The notes beneath the pieces are model-generated. The model saw nothing but the letters and a program-made list of their open reading frames with translations, was not told the DNA's origin and did not search any database. Of a stretch of DNA of 64,000 nt, positions 1 to 8,119 are shown piece by piece. This DNA is from Solibacteraceae bacterium (lineage in GTDB: Bacteria > Acidobacteriota > Terriglobia > Bryobacterales > Bryobacteraceae). Position 1 is the stretch's first letter; each line of letters begins with the position of its first letter. Location of the stretch: contig JALSRK010000052.1 of the NCBI GenBank assembly GCA_026984795.1, positions 248,001-312,000 on the forward strand, given 5' to 3'. Both the position numbers and the translations under genes were made by a program.

Positions 1-901
1 CCCGCACCTGGAAGGCGGCGTCCGAAGAAGTGAACGACAGCCGCTTGCTGCCGTCCGTGTCGGTCTTCACCGCCGCCTGGATCTGCGCGTTCTTGAACGC
101 GGCGGCGGCTTCGGTGGTTCCGTTGCCGGCATCCTGGATGGCCGAGTTGATGGCCGCCACCAGCTCGTCGATGTTGCTCACCCCGCTGGTGTTCACGCTC
201 ACCTTCACGCGGTTGGCATCGCCGAATCCAGGACCGTAGAAGTAGAAATCCGTGAACCCGTCGCCCGCCGAGGAGATGTTGGTGGCGTTGTTCAGGATGT
301 TGTTGACACTCGTCGCCTGCCCGTCGGCCAGATCGACGCTGTCGGCGCCGGCCACCTCGAAGCCGCTCAAACCGAGGCTCCGGGTGTCCACCGTGGACTG
401 CGAAAGATCGACCGCCACCGAACCGTTGTCGATGGCCGTGATCCCCGAGTTCGCCCGGCCGCCGCCGATGAACACCGACAGGCTCCGGGCAAAGGTCCCG
501 CCCTGGTCCAGACCGATGGCCTGGGCCTGGCGGTCGATCTCCTGGAGCACGCTCTGGAACTCGCTGTTCAGAATGTTCCGGTCACCGGTGAACGTCCCCG
601 ATGCCGACTGCGCCGCCAGCGTCCGGGCCCGGTCGAGCAACTGCGAGATGTTGTTGATACCGCCGTCGATCGTCTGCAGCGTAGACAGGCCGTCGTTGGC
701 GTTCCGAATGCCTTGCGTCAGCACCGCCCGGTCCGAACGGATCGCGTTGGCGATCGCCAGACCGGCGGCGTCGTCGCCCGAGCTGACGATCCGCAAGCCC
801 GAAGTCACCCGCTGAATCGTCTTACTCTGAAACTCCGTCGTCACCCGCAGGGACTCCTGCGCCTGCAACGAAGTGATGTTCGTGTTGATCGTGTATGCCA
901 T
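1..901 (-). CDS. Flagellin, 3' end cut by window edge
   Basis: Structural subunit of the flagellar filament, exported by the flagellar type III system. The 300 residues visible begin MAYTINTNITSLQAQ and run through the conserved N-terminal D0/D1 helices (RVTSGLRIVSSGDDAAGLAIA, then a heptad-rich NDGLSTLQTIDGGI region) into the variable domain; the C-terminal D0/D1 half lies outside the window. The ATG at 901 has an AGGAG ribosome site (907-911) five bases upstream. The gene follows fliW and csrA on the same strand, has its own sigma-28-like promoter at the csrA 3' end, and a hairpin-rich 96-base leader. A hook-associated FlgL is less likely because the start and the SSGDDAAG motif are flagellin-typical. 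Confidence 0.93.
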   Translation of the reverse strand, partial: MAYTINTNITSLQAQESLRVTTEFQSKTIQRVTSGLRIVSSGDDAAGLAIANAIRSDRAVLTQGIRNANDGLSTLQTIDGGINNISQLLDRARTLAAQSASGTFTGDRNILNSEFQSVLQEIDRQAQAIGLDQGGTFARSLSVFIGGGRANSGITAIDNGSVAVDLSQSTVDTRSLGLSGFEVAGADSVDLADGQATSVNNILNNATNISSAGDGFTDFYFYGPGFGDANRVKVSVNTSGVSNIDELVAAINSAIQDAGNGTTEAAAAFKNAQIQAAVKTDTDGSKRLSFTSSDAAFQVR

Positions 902-923
902 AACCGCTCCTGTGTGGTGTAAA

Positions 924-941
924 CTGGGCCTCCTTGCCCAG
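924..941 (-). promoter_or_regulatory. Hairpin with GGA loop in flagellin leader, probable CsrA site
   Basis: In the flagellin leader RNA a perfect 6-bp stem (CTGGGC/GCCCAG) presents the loop AAGGAG, the form CsrA prefers (GGA in a hairpin loop). A second GGA lies in the ribosome binding site AGGAG at 907-911, about 13 bases downstream. Two sites, one over the Shine-Dalgarno, is the arrangement known from CsrA repression of Bacillus hag. Binding here is inferred. Confidence 0.6.
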
Positions 942-943
942 CT

Positions 944-958
944 GGCGGGTCTCCCGCC
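944..958 (-). promoter_or_regulatory. Second hairpin in flagellin leader
   Basis: A perfect inverted repeat GGCGGG-TCT-CCCGCC sits two bases upstream of the GGA-loop hairpin. No U-run follows on either strand, so it is more likely leader RNA structure than a terminator of fliW-csrA. Confidence 0.45.
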
Positions 959-997
959 TGGGGGATCCGGTGTGACTCCCCCGCTTTCACCACTCCC

Positions 998-1024
998 TTA
1001 TCGGAGCGACCGGAAGATTCTTGA
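998..1024 (-). promoter_or_regulatory. Sigma-28-like flagellar promoter for flagellin
   Basis: On the minus strand TCAA (1021-1024), a 15-base spacer and TCCGATAA (998-1005) match the FliA consensus TAAA-N15-GCCGATAA at 3 of 4 and 7 of 8 positions. The -10 box overlaps the csrA stop codon. Transcription would begin near 992 and give a leader of about 90 bases before the flagellin ATG. Promoter activity is inferred from the match and the gene it precedes. Confidence 0.7.
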
Positions 1025-1273
1025 AACAGAGGATGGAGAACCCTCGCCGCCGCGCCACCGCGCCAGCACTGACCGCAGCCTCTTCGGCGTCACCGCCCGC
1101 GCCGCCGCCCAATTCTCCTCGGCCGCCAGGCGGATCTCCTCGCGCAGGATCACGACGTCCTTCGGGGCCGTGATCCCCAGCGTCACCCGGCCCCCGGCGG
1201 TCTCGAGCACCCGCACCTCGATCCCCTCTCCGATCAGGACCGCCTCGCCCTCGCGGCGCCGGATTACGAGCAT
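998..1273 (-). CDS. csrA: CsrA translational regulator
   Basis: Small dimeric RNA-binding protein that blocks translation by binding GGA motifs in leaders. The 91-residue product starts MLVIRRREGEAVLIGEGIEV, continues with the family strand TLGITAPKDVVILREEI, and then carries a basic C-terminal tail of about 25 residues, making it longer than the usual 60-75. ATG at 1273 lies inside the end of fliW (10-bp overlap), so the two are translationally coupled. The next gene is flagellin, whose leader holds GGA hairpins. FliW-CsrA-flagellin form a known partner-switch in which FliW sequesters CsrA; the gene order supports that here. Confidence 0.95.
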   Translation of the reverse strand: MLVIRRREGEAVLIGEGIEVRVLETAGGRVTLGITAPKDVVILREEIRLAAEENWAAARAVTPKRLRSVLARWRGGEGSPSSVSRIFRSLR

Positions 1274-1728
1274 CGCCCCTCCTCGCCGTCGAGAGCCAGA
1301 GGGTGACGGTGCGAGTACTCCGCCTCGGTCTGGATCGCCTGGATCCCCCGCCGCGTCCCGGGATTGATCACCACCGGCGCCATCAGATTCGCGGTCGGGG
1401 GCTTCCCCTCCCGCACCGTCACGATCGCCAGGCACAGCAGTTCGCCCCCCGGCTCCACCTCGCCGTCGCCCTTCCACCCGAGTTCCTCGAGATCCTCCGG
1501 AGAGGCCGACAAGCGATAGTCCGGAACCACCGCCCGCACCGGCAGGCAAATGAACGCCAGATCCTCCCGCTGCAGGCTCTGCAAGAATACCACCGGCTTC
1601 TCGGCCGGCCCCTCGATCAAGAGGAACCGCTTCTCCTCTTCGAAAGCCGGCAGGCCCCGCGGGAACTCGATCACGTCCTCGGCCTCGTACTCGATCGGCC
1701 CGAAGTTCTTCGTTTTCAATATCGGCAC
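1264..1728 (-). CDS. fliW: FliW flagellar assembly factor
   Basis: FliW binds free flagellin and antagonises CsrA, tying flagellin translation to filament assembly. The protein shows family signatures YEAEDVIEFPRGLPAFEEEK near the N-terminus, FICLPVRAVVPDYRL in the middle and a NLMAPVVIN strand near the C-terminus. I chose GTG at 1728 (154 residues) because AGGAG stands five bases upstream; a TTG at 1746 is also in frame but has no such site. It overlaps csrA by 10 bp and forms one unit with it. Chaperone rather than enzyme; cytoplasmic. Confidence 0.93.
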   Translation of the reverse strand: MPILKTKNFGPIEYEAEDVIEFPRGLPAFEEEKRFLLIEGPAEKPVVFLQSLQREDLAFICLPVRAVVPDYRLSASPEDLEELGWKGDGEVEPGGELLCLAIVTVREGKPPTANLMAPVVINPGTRRGIQAIQTEAEYSHRHPLALDGEEGRCS

Positions 1729-1791
1729 TGTCTCTCCTGCGGCCAACCTGTTATCTTGCGCGCCCCGGCGGCGCGAATGCCCCCGGTCCCG

Positions 1792-2958
1792 TCAACGATC
1801 CGCCTTCGCCCACAGGGCCGACTGGCGCCCGGCAAGCCCTTTGAGAAACCCCGCCAGTTGGGCGCACTGCCCGAAAACGAAATAAAACGGCGCATCCAGC
1901 GCCCGCGCCCGCGGCCCGGCCGTCCAGCGCAGCAAAGCCGCCGCCGCCAGTGCTGCCGCCCCGGCCAGCGCCAGCCGCGCCAGCGGCGCCTCCCAATGCC
2001 AACCGGCCCATCCGAGCGCCCCCAAACCGACGAACGGCGACAACCACCGCAGCAGCTTGTGCGAGACGAAGACGAACCAGAAGCGCCACGGCGCCCCCAC
2101 CGGCCAGCCGTTGCCCCGCACCAGCGCTTGGGCCGCTCCGGCGGCGATCCGCACTTTCCGGCGAAACTCCTCGGCCAGGCTCGCCACGCCCTGCTCCCAG
2201 CCCAGCGCGTCCGGCGCGAACACCGCCCGCTTGCCCTGCCGCACCACCTGGACCGGGATCACCAGGTCCTCGATAATCGTATCGTCCGGAACGGGGCGGA
2301 AAAGAGCCCGCTTCAGCGCATACATCGCGCCATCGGCTCCCACCATCGAACAGAACGCCGACTCGGCCTCCTGCAGGGACCACTCGATCGAGTAGTACTG
2401 TTTCTCCGCCGTCTCCAGCTCCGCCGCCGTCTCCACCAGCACGACCTTGCCGGACGCGCAGCCCACCTCCGGATCAGCCAGCCGCTCCACCAGCCGCCGC
2501 ATCGCGTCGCGCGCGTACATCACGTTGGCGTCCGAGAGCACGACCACCGGCTCCCGGCGGCCCGCGATCACCCGGTTCAGGTTCCAGACCTTCCCCCGCC
2601 GCCGCTCCCGCTCGATCAGCTCGATCCGCGGCGTCCAGCGCCGCGCGATCTCGCCGGTCAGGTCCGTCGAGCCGTCATTGACCACCACCACCCGCAGCTT
2701 GCCCTCCGGATAGTCGAGCGCCAGCGAGTTCTCGATCTTTTCGCCGATGACGCCCTCCTCGTTCAGCGCGCAGATGATCAGCGCCGCCTCCGGCCACTCG
2801 CCTTCCGGGAACTCCCCCGCCGGCGGCCTCCGGCCCCGGGCCAGCAGCCGGATCAACGGCGGATAGATTGCGAACGGGTAGGCGAACAAGACCAGCAGCG
2901 CCGCCAGCACGGCGTCCGGCCAGCCCAGACCATCCAACACCGCAGCGGCGCTCTCCAT
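1792..2958 (-). CDS. Family 2 glycosyltransferase, membrane-bound
   Basis: Transfers sugar from an activated nucleotide donor, probably to a growing polysaccharide at the inner membrane. It has an N-terminal membrane segment, a GT-A domain with VVVVNDGSTDLTGEIARRW and the donor/metal region VVLSDANVMY, an IIEDLVIP acceptor-type motif, and hydrophobic segments in the C-terminal third. ATG 2958 overlaps the upstream FemAB stop as TGATG, implying coupling; an ATG at 2970 would add four residues. It is the last gene of a deacetylase-FemAB-glycosyltransferase trio of the sort found in exosortase/PEP-CTERM exopolysaccharide loci, although no exosortase is in view. Acceptor and sugar cannot be told from sequence. 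Confidence 0.85.
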   Translation of the reverse strand: MESAAAVLDGLGWPDAVLAALLVLFAYPFAIYPPLIRLLARGRRPPAGEFPEGEWPEAALIICALNEEGVIGEKIENSLALDYPEGKLRVVVVNDGSTDLTGEIARRWTPRIELIERERRRGKVWNLNRVIAGRREPVVVLSDANVMYARDAMRRLVERLADPEVGCASGKVVLVETAAELETAEKQYYSIEWSLQEAESAFCSMVGADGAMYALKRALFRPVPDDTIIEDLVIPVQVVRQGKRAVFAPDALGWEQGVASLAEEFRRKVRIAAGAAQALVRGNGWPVGAPWRFWFVFVSHKLLRWLSPFVGLGALGWAGWHWEAPLARLALAGAAALAAAALLRWTAGPRARALDAPFYFVFGQCAQLAGFLKGLAGRQSALWAKADR

Positions 2959-3986
2959 CACGGAAACCATCCGATCAGCCGCGGCCCGAGCCGCTTGGTC
3001 AGCCCCAACGGCAGCCGCCGCCAGAGCGCCGCCGCCAACTCGAACTTCGGGTTCTTCGGGGTGAAGTCCGGCAGCTCGCGCCGGCGCACCAGCAGCACCT
3101 CGTAGGGCAGCTCCCGCGGGGCGGCGCCCCAGTGCTTCTTGAACTCGTAATTGCCCGTCTCCTTCTTGCTGCGCCCGAAATCGAAGCGCCGGCAACCGTG
3201 CCCGGCCGCCCAGAGCAGGTGGTCGAAGTAGAGATAGTTGTTCGGAGCCTTGGCGAAGTACTCCGCCCGCGAGGCGGCGTAGTAAGTGTGCATCTCGCCA
3301 CGGTAGAGCAGGTTCAGACTCGCCGCCACCACCCGGCCCTCCAGCATCACTTCCCGGATCTCCAGGCGCTCCCCATAGTGCTCGCATAGCGCCTCGAACC
3401 AGGCCCGGGGGAAGACCGGCGTCCCGAGCCGGCGGTAGTTCAGCGCCAGCAGCTCGTAGAAGCCCTCGATCGACCGCGTCCGGCGCACCTGGTACGGGAA
3501 CCGCTGCGCCTTCCGCACCATGTTGCGTGTCTTCTTCGGGATCCGCGCCAGCAGCTCGGCGGCGCTCATTGGCTCCAAAGGAAACGAGAAGGTCACGTAC
3601 CGGTCCAGCCGCGCGAAGCCCGCGCACTGGTCCTCGTAGGCGTTGCGCAGCTCCAGGTGCTCCACGTCGAGACGCCGCGCCAGCCCCGCCGCCGCCTCGG
3701 CAAGCGCGGCCCGCACCGCCTCGGATTCCGCCAGGATGCCCCCGTAGACGGCGAACGGCGAGGAGATCAGCGTCCGGCCCAGGACCCAGTTCTCGACCAG
3801 GAACAGCGGCAGCACGCCGGTCAGTGCCCCTCCCTCCTCGGCCACCAGATAGAAGGGCCGGTAGCTGAACACGCTCTCCAGCGCTCTCCGCCACGCCGTC
3901 AGGTGGAAGACAGTGCCCCGCGGGTGACCCTCCACGAACGCGTCCCAGTCGCCGGACTCCACCGGCCGCAGCTCGCGAATCCTCAT
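2958..3986 (-). CDS. FemAB-like acyltransferase (exosortase-locus type)
   Basis: GNAT-fold protein of the FemAB/FemX group; in exosortase-associated loci (family TIGR03019) its substrate is unknown. The 342 residues include an N-terminal GNAT half (GTVFHLTAWRRALESVF), a central basic stretch (RIPKKTRNMVRKAQRF) and a C-terminal GNAT half with HTYYAASRAEYF and FDFGRSKKETGNYEFKKHWG, both typical of this subfamily. ATG at 3986 overlaps the deacetylase stop as ATGA and the downstream glycosyltransferase overlaps its stop, so all three are probably one transcript. Peptidoglycan cross-bridge formation is unlikely in this context. Confidence 0.85.
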   Translation of the reverse strand: MRIRELRPVESGDWDAFVEGHPRGTVFHLTAWRRALESVFSYRPFYLVAEEGGALTGVLPLFLVENWVLGRTLISSPFAVYGGILAESEAVRAALAEAAAGLARRLDVEHLELRNAYEDQCAGFARLDRYVTFSFPLEPMSAAELLARIPKKTRNMVRKAQRFPYQVRRTRSIEGFYELLALNYRRLGTPVFPRAWFEALCEHYGERLEIREVMLEGRVVAASLNLLYRGEMHTYYAASRAEYFAKAPNNYLYFDHLLWAAGHGCRRFDFGRSKKETGNYEFKKHWGAAPRELPYEVLLVRRRELPDFTPKNPKFELAAALWRRLPLGLTKRLGPRLIGWFP

Positions 3987-4864
3987 GCCGCCGCCCCTCC
4001 GTCCACGCGCGCCGCCGGCAGTTCATGAGCGGGAACTACCGCCGTCATCGCCGAGAAACGGAACTCCTCGAGCAGGCGCGCCAGCTTGCCTTCCATCGAA
4101 GCAAGCCCCCCATAGGTACGCCAACGGGAAACCGCCGAGCGCAGCAGCCGGGGCTGCTCCGGATCCATCTCCCAGGGATGGAAATAGACGCACGCCGGCC
4201 GGCGCTCGATCTCGTTCAGCCGCCGGATGCCGGCCTGCGTGTACCGGTAGGGCAACAGCCGCAGATAAGCGCCGCCGCCCACCGGGGCCACCCGCCGCCT
4301 CGACAGCCTGGCCGTCGCCGCCGGGACCTCGACGATGGGCCCGGCGGGCGTCTCGATACGGCACGGGAAGCGCTCGAACCCGGGGATCCCGTAACGGTCG
4401 TGCCGGATCGGGTAGATGCTCGAATCGTACTCGAAGCCGCACTCGGCCAGCGTCTCGAGCGCCCAGAGAGAGCCTCGTGTGATCGAGAAGCTCGGCGCGC
4501 GGTATAGCCGGGGCGAAACACCGCAGGCGTCCTCGATCGCGCGCCTGGCCCGCAGCGTGTCGGCCCGGAACTCCTCCGGCGTCATCTCGTAGATCAGCCG
4601 GTGCCCGTAGCTGTGGCAGCCGATCTCGTGGCCCGCCGCCGCGATCTTCCGCACCAGAGCCGGGCGCCGCTCGGCCACCCACCCCAGCACGAAAAACGTC
4701 GCCCGCACCCCGGCCACGTCCAGCATCGTGAGAACCCGCCGCGTCGCGTGCTCCACCCGGGACGGCAACCTATCCCAGCGGCCGGGTGCGGCTACCGCCT
4801 GGACTTCCGTCGGGTGGAAGTAGTCCTCCACATCAACGCTCAGCACGTTGACGATCGGTCGCAT
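3983..4864 (-). CDS. Polysaccharide deacetylase, exosortase-locus type
   Basis: NodB-fold (carbohydrate esterase 4) enzyme removing N-acetyl groups from an exopolysaccharide. Visible are the catalytic Asp region SVDVEDYFHP, the zinc-ligand motif GHEIGCHSYGH, RAPSFSITRGSLWAL, and the C-terminal PACVYFHPWEMDP of the TIGR03006/DUF3473 group. I start at ATG 4864 (293 residues), which begins directly with the conserved core; GTG 4885 is possible. It heads the trio with the FemAB-like gene and the glycosyltransferase. The region from here to truB (4865-5059) must hold divergent promoters, but none is obvious on the minus strand. Confidence 0.88.
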   Translation of the reverse strand: MRPIVNVLSVDVEDYFHPTEVQAVAAPGRWDRLPSRVEHATRRVLTMLDVAGVRATFFVLGWVAERRPALVRKIAAAGHEIGCHSYGHRLIYEMTPEEFRADTLRARRAIEDACGVSPRLYRAPSFSITRGSLWALETLAECGFEYDSSIYPIRHDRYGIPGFERFPCRIETPAGPIVEVPAATARLSRRRVAPVGGGAYLRLLPYRYTQAGIRRLNEIERRPACVYFHPWEMDPEQPRLLRSAVSRWRTYGGLASMEGKLARLLEEFRFSAMTAVVPAHELPAARVDGGAAA

Positions 4865-5059
4865 TCCTCCTCCCGCCCGCGGCACTCAGCGCCGCCGCAG
4901 CCAACTCAAACAGTATTGTGAACAGCCACAAGACCGCCCAGTCCACGGCCCGCCGCCACGTCGGATATGCCACTTCTGGCCATTATATCGGCCGCGCCGA
5001 AGCCGCCTGACGGCCCGGCACGGCGCCCCAATGGGCGGATGCTACAGTAGTAAGGTTCG

Positions 5060-5944
5060 ATGACCGGCGCAATCGTCGTTGACAAACCTTCCGGCTGGAC
5101 CTCCCACGACGTCGTGAACAAGGTCCGCAAGCTCTTCAATATCAGGAAAGTAGGCCACCTCGGCACCCTCGATCCGGCGGCCACCGGCGTGCTGCCCCTC
5201 GTCATCGGCCGGGCCACCCGCCTGGCCCAGTTCTACGCCGCCGGCGACAAGGTCTACGACGCCGTCATCCACTTCGGCTGGGCCACCGACACCTACGACG
5301 GCGACGGCGAGCCCGTCGGCGACAAGAACGAGCCCGCCGAGCTGGACCGCGAGCGCCTCGAAGCGCTCCTCGAGGAGTTCCGCGGCGAGATCGAGCAGCT
5401 GCCGCCACCCATCTCGGCCAAGAAAATTCACGGCACGCCCGCTTACAAGTTGGCCCGGAAGAACAAGCCGGTGGAGCTGAAGCCGGTCACCGTCACCATC
5501 TACTCGCTCGAGCTCCTCGAGCTCGACGGCCCCCGCGCGCGCCTGAAAGTGCATTGCTCGGCCGGCACCTACCTGCGCACCGTCGCTCACGACCTCGGGA
5601 GGAAATACGGCTGCGGCGCTTTCCTGGAAAAGCTCGTCCGCTTGAAGGCCGCCGAGTTCACCTTGGACCAGGCGCGGACCATCGAAGAGCTCGAGGTCCT
5701 GGCCCAGGAAGGGCGTCTCGACCGCGCCGTCATCCCCGCCGCCAGGTTGCTGCCCGAAATGCCGTCGGTGCGCGTGGACCGCCTCACCGAGACCCAGATC
5801 CGCCAGGGCCGCGACTTCCGCGCCTCGCCGTTCCGCAGCGCCAAGAAGGCCAAACTCGTCAAGGCCATCTCCGAGTCCGGCGATCTCGTCGCCATCGGCG
5901 AAGCCCGCCTGCCGAATCTCTACCACCCGATCGTCGTACTGTGA
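5060..5944 (+). CDS. truB: tRNA pseudouridine-55 synthase
   Basis: Isomerises U55 of the tRNA T-arm to pseudouridine. The 294-residue protein has the nucleophile Asp38 in GHLGTLDPAATGVLP, the KPSGWTSHDVV start, YDAVIHFGWATDTYDGDGE, and the SAGTYLRTVAHDLG motif, followed by a C-terminal extension typical of bacterial TruB. ATG 5060 follows AAGG (5052-5055), and a TACAGT box at 5043-5048 suggests a very short leader. It stands apart from the usual rbfA-rpsO context. Confidence 0.96.
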   Translation: MTGAIVVDKPSGWTSHDVVNKVRKLFNIRKVGHLGTLDPAATGVLPLVIGRATRLAQFYAAGDKVYDAVIHFGWATDTYDGDGEPVGDKNEPAELDRERLEALLEEFRGEIEQLPPPISAKKIHGTPAYKLARKNKPVELKPVTVTIYSLELLELDGPRARLKVHCSAGTYLRTVAHDLGRKYGCGAFLEKLVRLKAAEFTLDQARTIEELEVLAQEGRLDRAVIPAARLLPEMPSVRVDRLTETQIRQGRDFRASPFRSAKKAKLVKAISESGDLVAIGEARLPNLYHPIVVL

Positions 5945-6066
5945 CCGGCGCCAGCGCCGTGACTCCGGTCACATTCGGATATCAGGATTTTCAAGTATAA
6001 TGTTGTCGCGCTTTCCGAACGTGGCGGCCCCATGGCCTCCCCGGGAGCGCCGGGAGGGAAACCGTC

Positions 6067-6621
6067 ATGAACGCCATTGAAACGCTCTCCAACGAACACG
6101 GCCTCATCCGCCAATACCTCGACAACCTGGCCATGGCGATCGAACGCATCGAGGAGGGCCAACGGCCGCCGCGCGAGTTCTTCGACAAAGCGGCCGAGTT
6201 TGCCCGGTCTTTCGCCGACAAGTTCCACCATTTCAAGGAAGAGCACGTGCTTTTTACTCTCCTGGCCCAGAAGCACAGCGGCGAGATCGACGCCCAGCTC
6301 GAGACGCTCCGCCACCAGCACGAGCGCGGCCGCAGCCTGGTCGCCGCCTGGGCGCGAGCCATCGACGGCTACGCCGAAGGCGACCCGCAAAAGACCGACG
6401 AGCTGCTCGAGAACCTCGCCGCCCACATCGCCTTGCTTCGGCGGCACATCCACACCGAGGACCACGTCTTTTACCCGCTTGCCAAGAAGACGCTGACAGA
6501 CGAAGAGTTCGCCGCTCTCGAGCAGGAGTTCGAAACGGAGCGGCAGCGCCACGGCGAGCGCACCTTCGAGCAGTCCCACAAGCTTGTCGTCGACATGGGC
6601 TCGCTGCTCGTCCATATGTAG
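6067..6621 (+). CDS. Hemerythrin-like (HHE) protein
   Basis: Four-helix bundle with a carboxylate-bridged di-iron site, probably for O2 or NO sensing/binding or iron handling. The 184 residues show the repeated HHE pattern: NEHGLIRQYL (helix 1), FHHFKEEHVLFTLL (helix 2), LRHQHERGR (helix 3) and RRHIHTEDHVFYPL (helix 4), which supply the His/Glu ligands. No signal peptide or extra domain, so cytoplasmic. A good TATAAT hexamer lies at 5996-6001, about 65 bases upstream, but I cannot see a matching -35. It appears to be a single-gene unit; its role is not revealed by neighbours. Confidence 0.88.
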   Translation: MNAIETLSNEHGLIRQYLDNLAMAIERIEEGQRPPREFFDKAAEFARSFADKFHHFKEEHVLFTLLAQKHSGEIDAQLETLRHQHERGRSLVAAWARAIDGYAEGDPQKTDELLENLAAHIALLRRHIHTEDHVFYPLAKKTLTDEEFAALEQEFETERQRHGERTFEQSHKLVVDMGSLLVHM

Positions 6622-6666
6622 GCGCGGAGCCTCCAGAGACGACGGGCACGACGGGCCTGCCCACTT

Positions 6667-6696
6667 TTGACGCGCCTGATCCACGGCCGCTACGAT
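6667..6696 (+). promoter_or_regulatory. Sigma-70-type promoter for the TPR lipoprotein
   Basis: TTGACG (6667-6672), an 18-base spacer and TACGAT (6691-6696) stand only eight bases before the ATG at 6705, so the transcript would be leaderless or nearly so. No ribosome site is seen between them. Confidence 0.5.
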
Positions 6697-6704
6697 GGGG
6701 GTAT

Positions 6705-8114
6705 ATGAAAGGGTGGGTGGCTGCGGCCGCCGGCTTGTTGCTCGGGTGCGGGGGGGCGCCGCCGAAAGAATCGCTGCCGCCCCAACCCGAGGTGAAGCTG
6801 GAAGCCTTCCAGCCGACGATCCGGGGCGAGATCGAGAAGGTGCTGCGAGCCGTCGAGTCCCGCCCCGAAGATCCCGATGCCAACGCCGAGGCGGCGATGT
6901 TGTTGCACGCCCATCAGCAGAACGCCGCCGCCGAGGTCTATTATGACCGCGCCCGCATCCTGGAGCCCGACCGCTTCGACTGGGTCTACCTGCTCGCGTG
7001 CGTCCAACTCGAGCAGGGCAAGAACAAGGAGGCGATCGGGAATCTGCGCGCCGCCCTTCAGATCGACCCCGGCTACGTCCCCGCCGAGGTGAAACTCGCC
7101 GACTTGCTCTTGAGGACGGGCCAGCCCCGGGAAGCTGAATCCCTCTATTCCAAAGTGCTCGAAGCCGATCCCGAAAACGCCATCGCCTGGTATGGCCTCG
7201 GCCGCATCCACGCCTCCCGGGACGAGACCGCCAAAGCCGCCGAGGCATTCGAGAAGGCGATTCAGATCTATCCCCGGTATGGACAAGCGCACTATGCCCT
7301 GGCCCTGGCCTACCGCAAGCTCCACCGCCGGCAAGACGCGAAGCGGCACTTCGAACTGGGCGAAACGCACAAGCTCGATATGCCGCCCACCGGCGACCGC
7401 ATTCTCACTGCGGTCCGGAGCAAGACCAAAAGCCCCACCGAATACCTGCGCGCCGGCGTGGAGTTGGAAAAGCAGGGCCGGCTGGAAGAGTCCGTAGCCG
7501 TGCACCTCAAGGTCCTCGAGATCGACCCGCAGCAGGTGCAGGCGCATATCAACCTGATGTCGCTCTACTGGCGCCTCGGCCGTAAAGAGGAGGCCCTGGC
7601 TCACTACCGCAAAGCCTTGGCCATCAATGAGAATCTGCCCGACTGCCACTACGACTACGGCGTGATCATGTACCAGATGGGCAACCGCGCCGAGGCCAAG
7701 AAGGCGTTTCGCCGCGCGCTCGAGATCAATCCTTTCTACGCCAAGGCCCACCTGAACCTCGGCGTCGTCCTGGAGGAAGAGGGCGATATCGCCGGCGCCG
7801 TCCGCCACTTCCGTAAAGCGATCGAAAACCAACCCGATTACCGCTTGGCTCACTTTCACCTGGGCCGCGTCCTCGCCGATCAGGGCAAGCTGGACGAAGC
7901 CATCCGCCATTTTCGGCAGACCCTGAAACCACAAGATGAGCAGACGCCGGGCTACCTCTTCGCTCTGGGCATCGCTTACGCCCGGAAAGGCGACCGCGGC
8001 GAAGCCCTCCGGTGCATGCGCCGGGCCCGCGACCAGGCGTCCCGTTTCGACCAGTGGCAGCTGCTGGCGAGCATCAACCGCTCGCTGCAAACCCTCCAGC
8101 GAGGGCGTCCGTAG
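6705..8114 (+). CDS. TPR-repeat lipoprotein
   Basis: Secreted, lipid-anchored tetratricopeptide protein of 469 residues, a protein-interaction scaffold. The N-terminus is a lipoprotein signal (LLLGC, Cys15). From about residue 35 to 440 there are roughly ten TPR units, for example AEVYYDRARILEPDRFDWVY, YALALAYRKLHRRQDAKRHF and AEAKKAFRRALEINPFYAKA. It ends five bases before a CRTAC1-type lipoprotein, so the two are almost certainly co-transcribed and may act together at the outer membrane. No enzymatic motif is present; the partner is unknown. Confidence 0.88.
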   Translation: MKGWVAAAAGLLLGCGGAPPKESLPPQPEVKLEAFQPTIRGEIEKVLRAVESRPEDPDANAEAAMLLHAHQQNAAAEVYYDRARILEPDRFDWVYLLACVQLEQGKNKEAIGNLRAALQIDPGYVPAEVKLADLLLRTGQPREAESLYSKVLEADPENAIAWYGLGRIHASRDETAKAAEAFEKAIQIYPRYGQAHYALALAYRKLHRRQDAKRHFELGETHKLDMPPTGDRILTAVRSKTKSPTEYLRAGVELEKQGRLEESVAVHLKVLEIDPQQVQAHINLMSLYWRLGRKEEALAHYRKALAINENLPDCHYDYGVIMYQMGNRAEAKKAFRRALEINPFYAKAHLNLGVVLEEEGDIAGAVRHFRKAIENQPDYRLAHFHLGRVLADQGKLDEAIRHFRQTLKPQDEQTPGYLFALGIAYARKGDRGEALRCMRRARDQASRFDQWQLLASINRSLQTLQRGRP

Positions 8115-8119
8115 CGGCG

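Noticed and set aside
944..958. GGCGGG/CCCGCC hairpin as a terminator for fliW-csrA
   Set aside because: No T-run on either strand; it fits leader RNA structure better.
1303..3105. Plus-strand frame of 600 codons, Arg/Pro/His-rich
   Set aside because: Shadow of fliW and the glycosyltransferase; no motif, biased composition.
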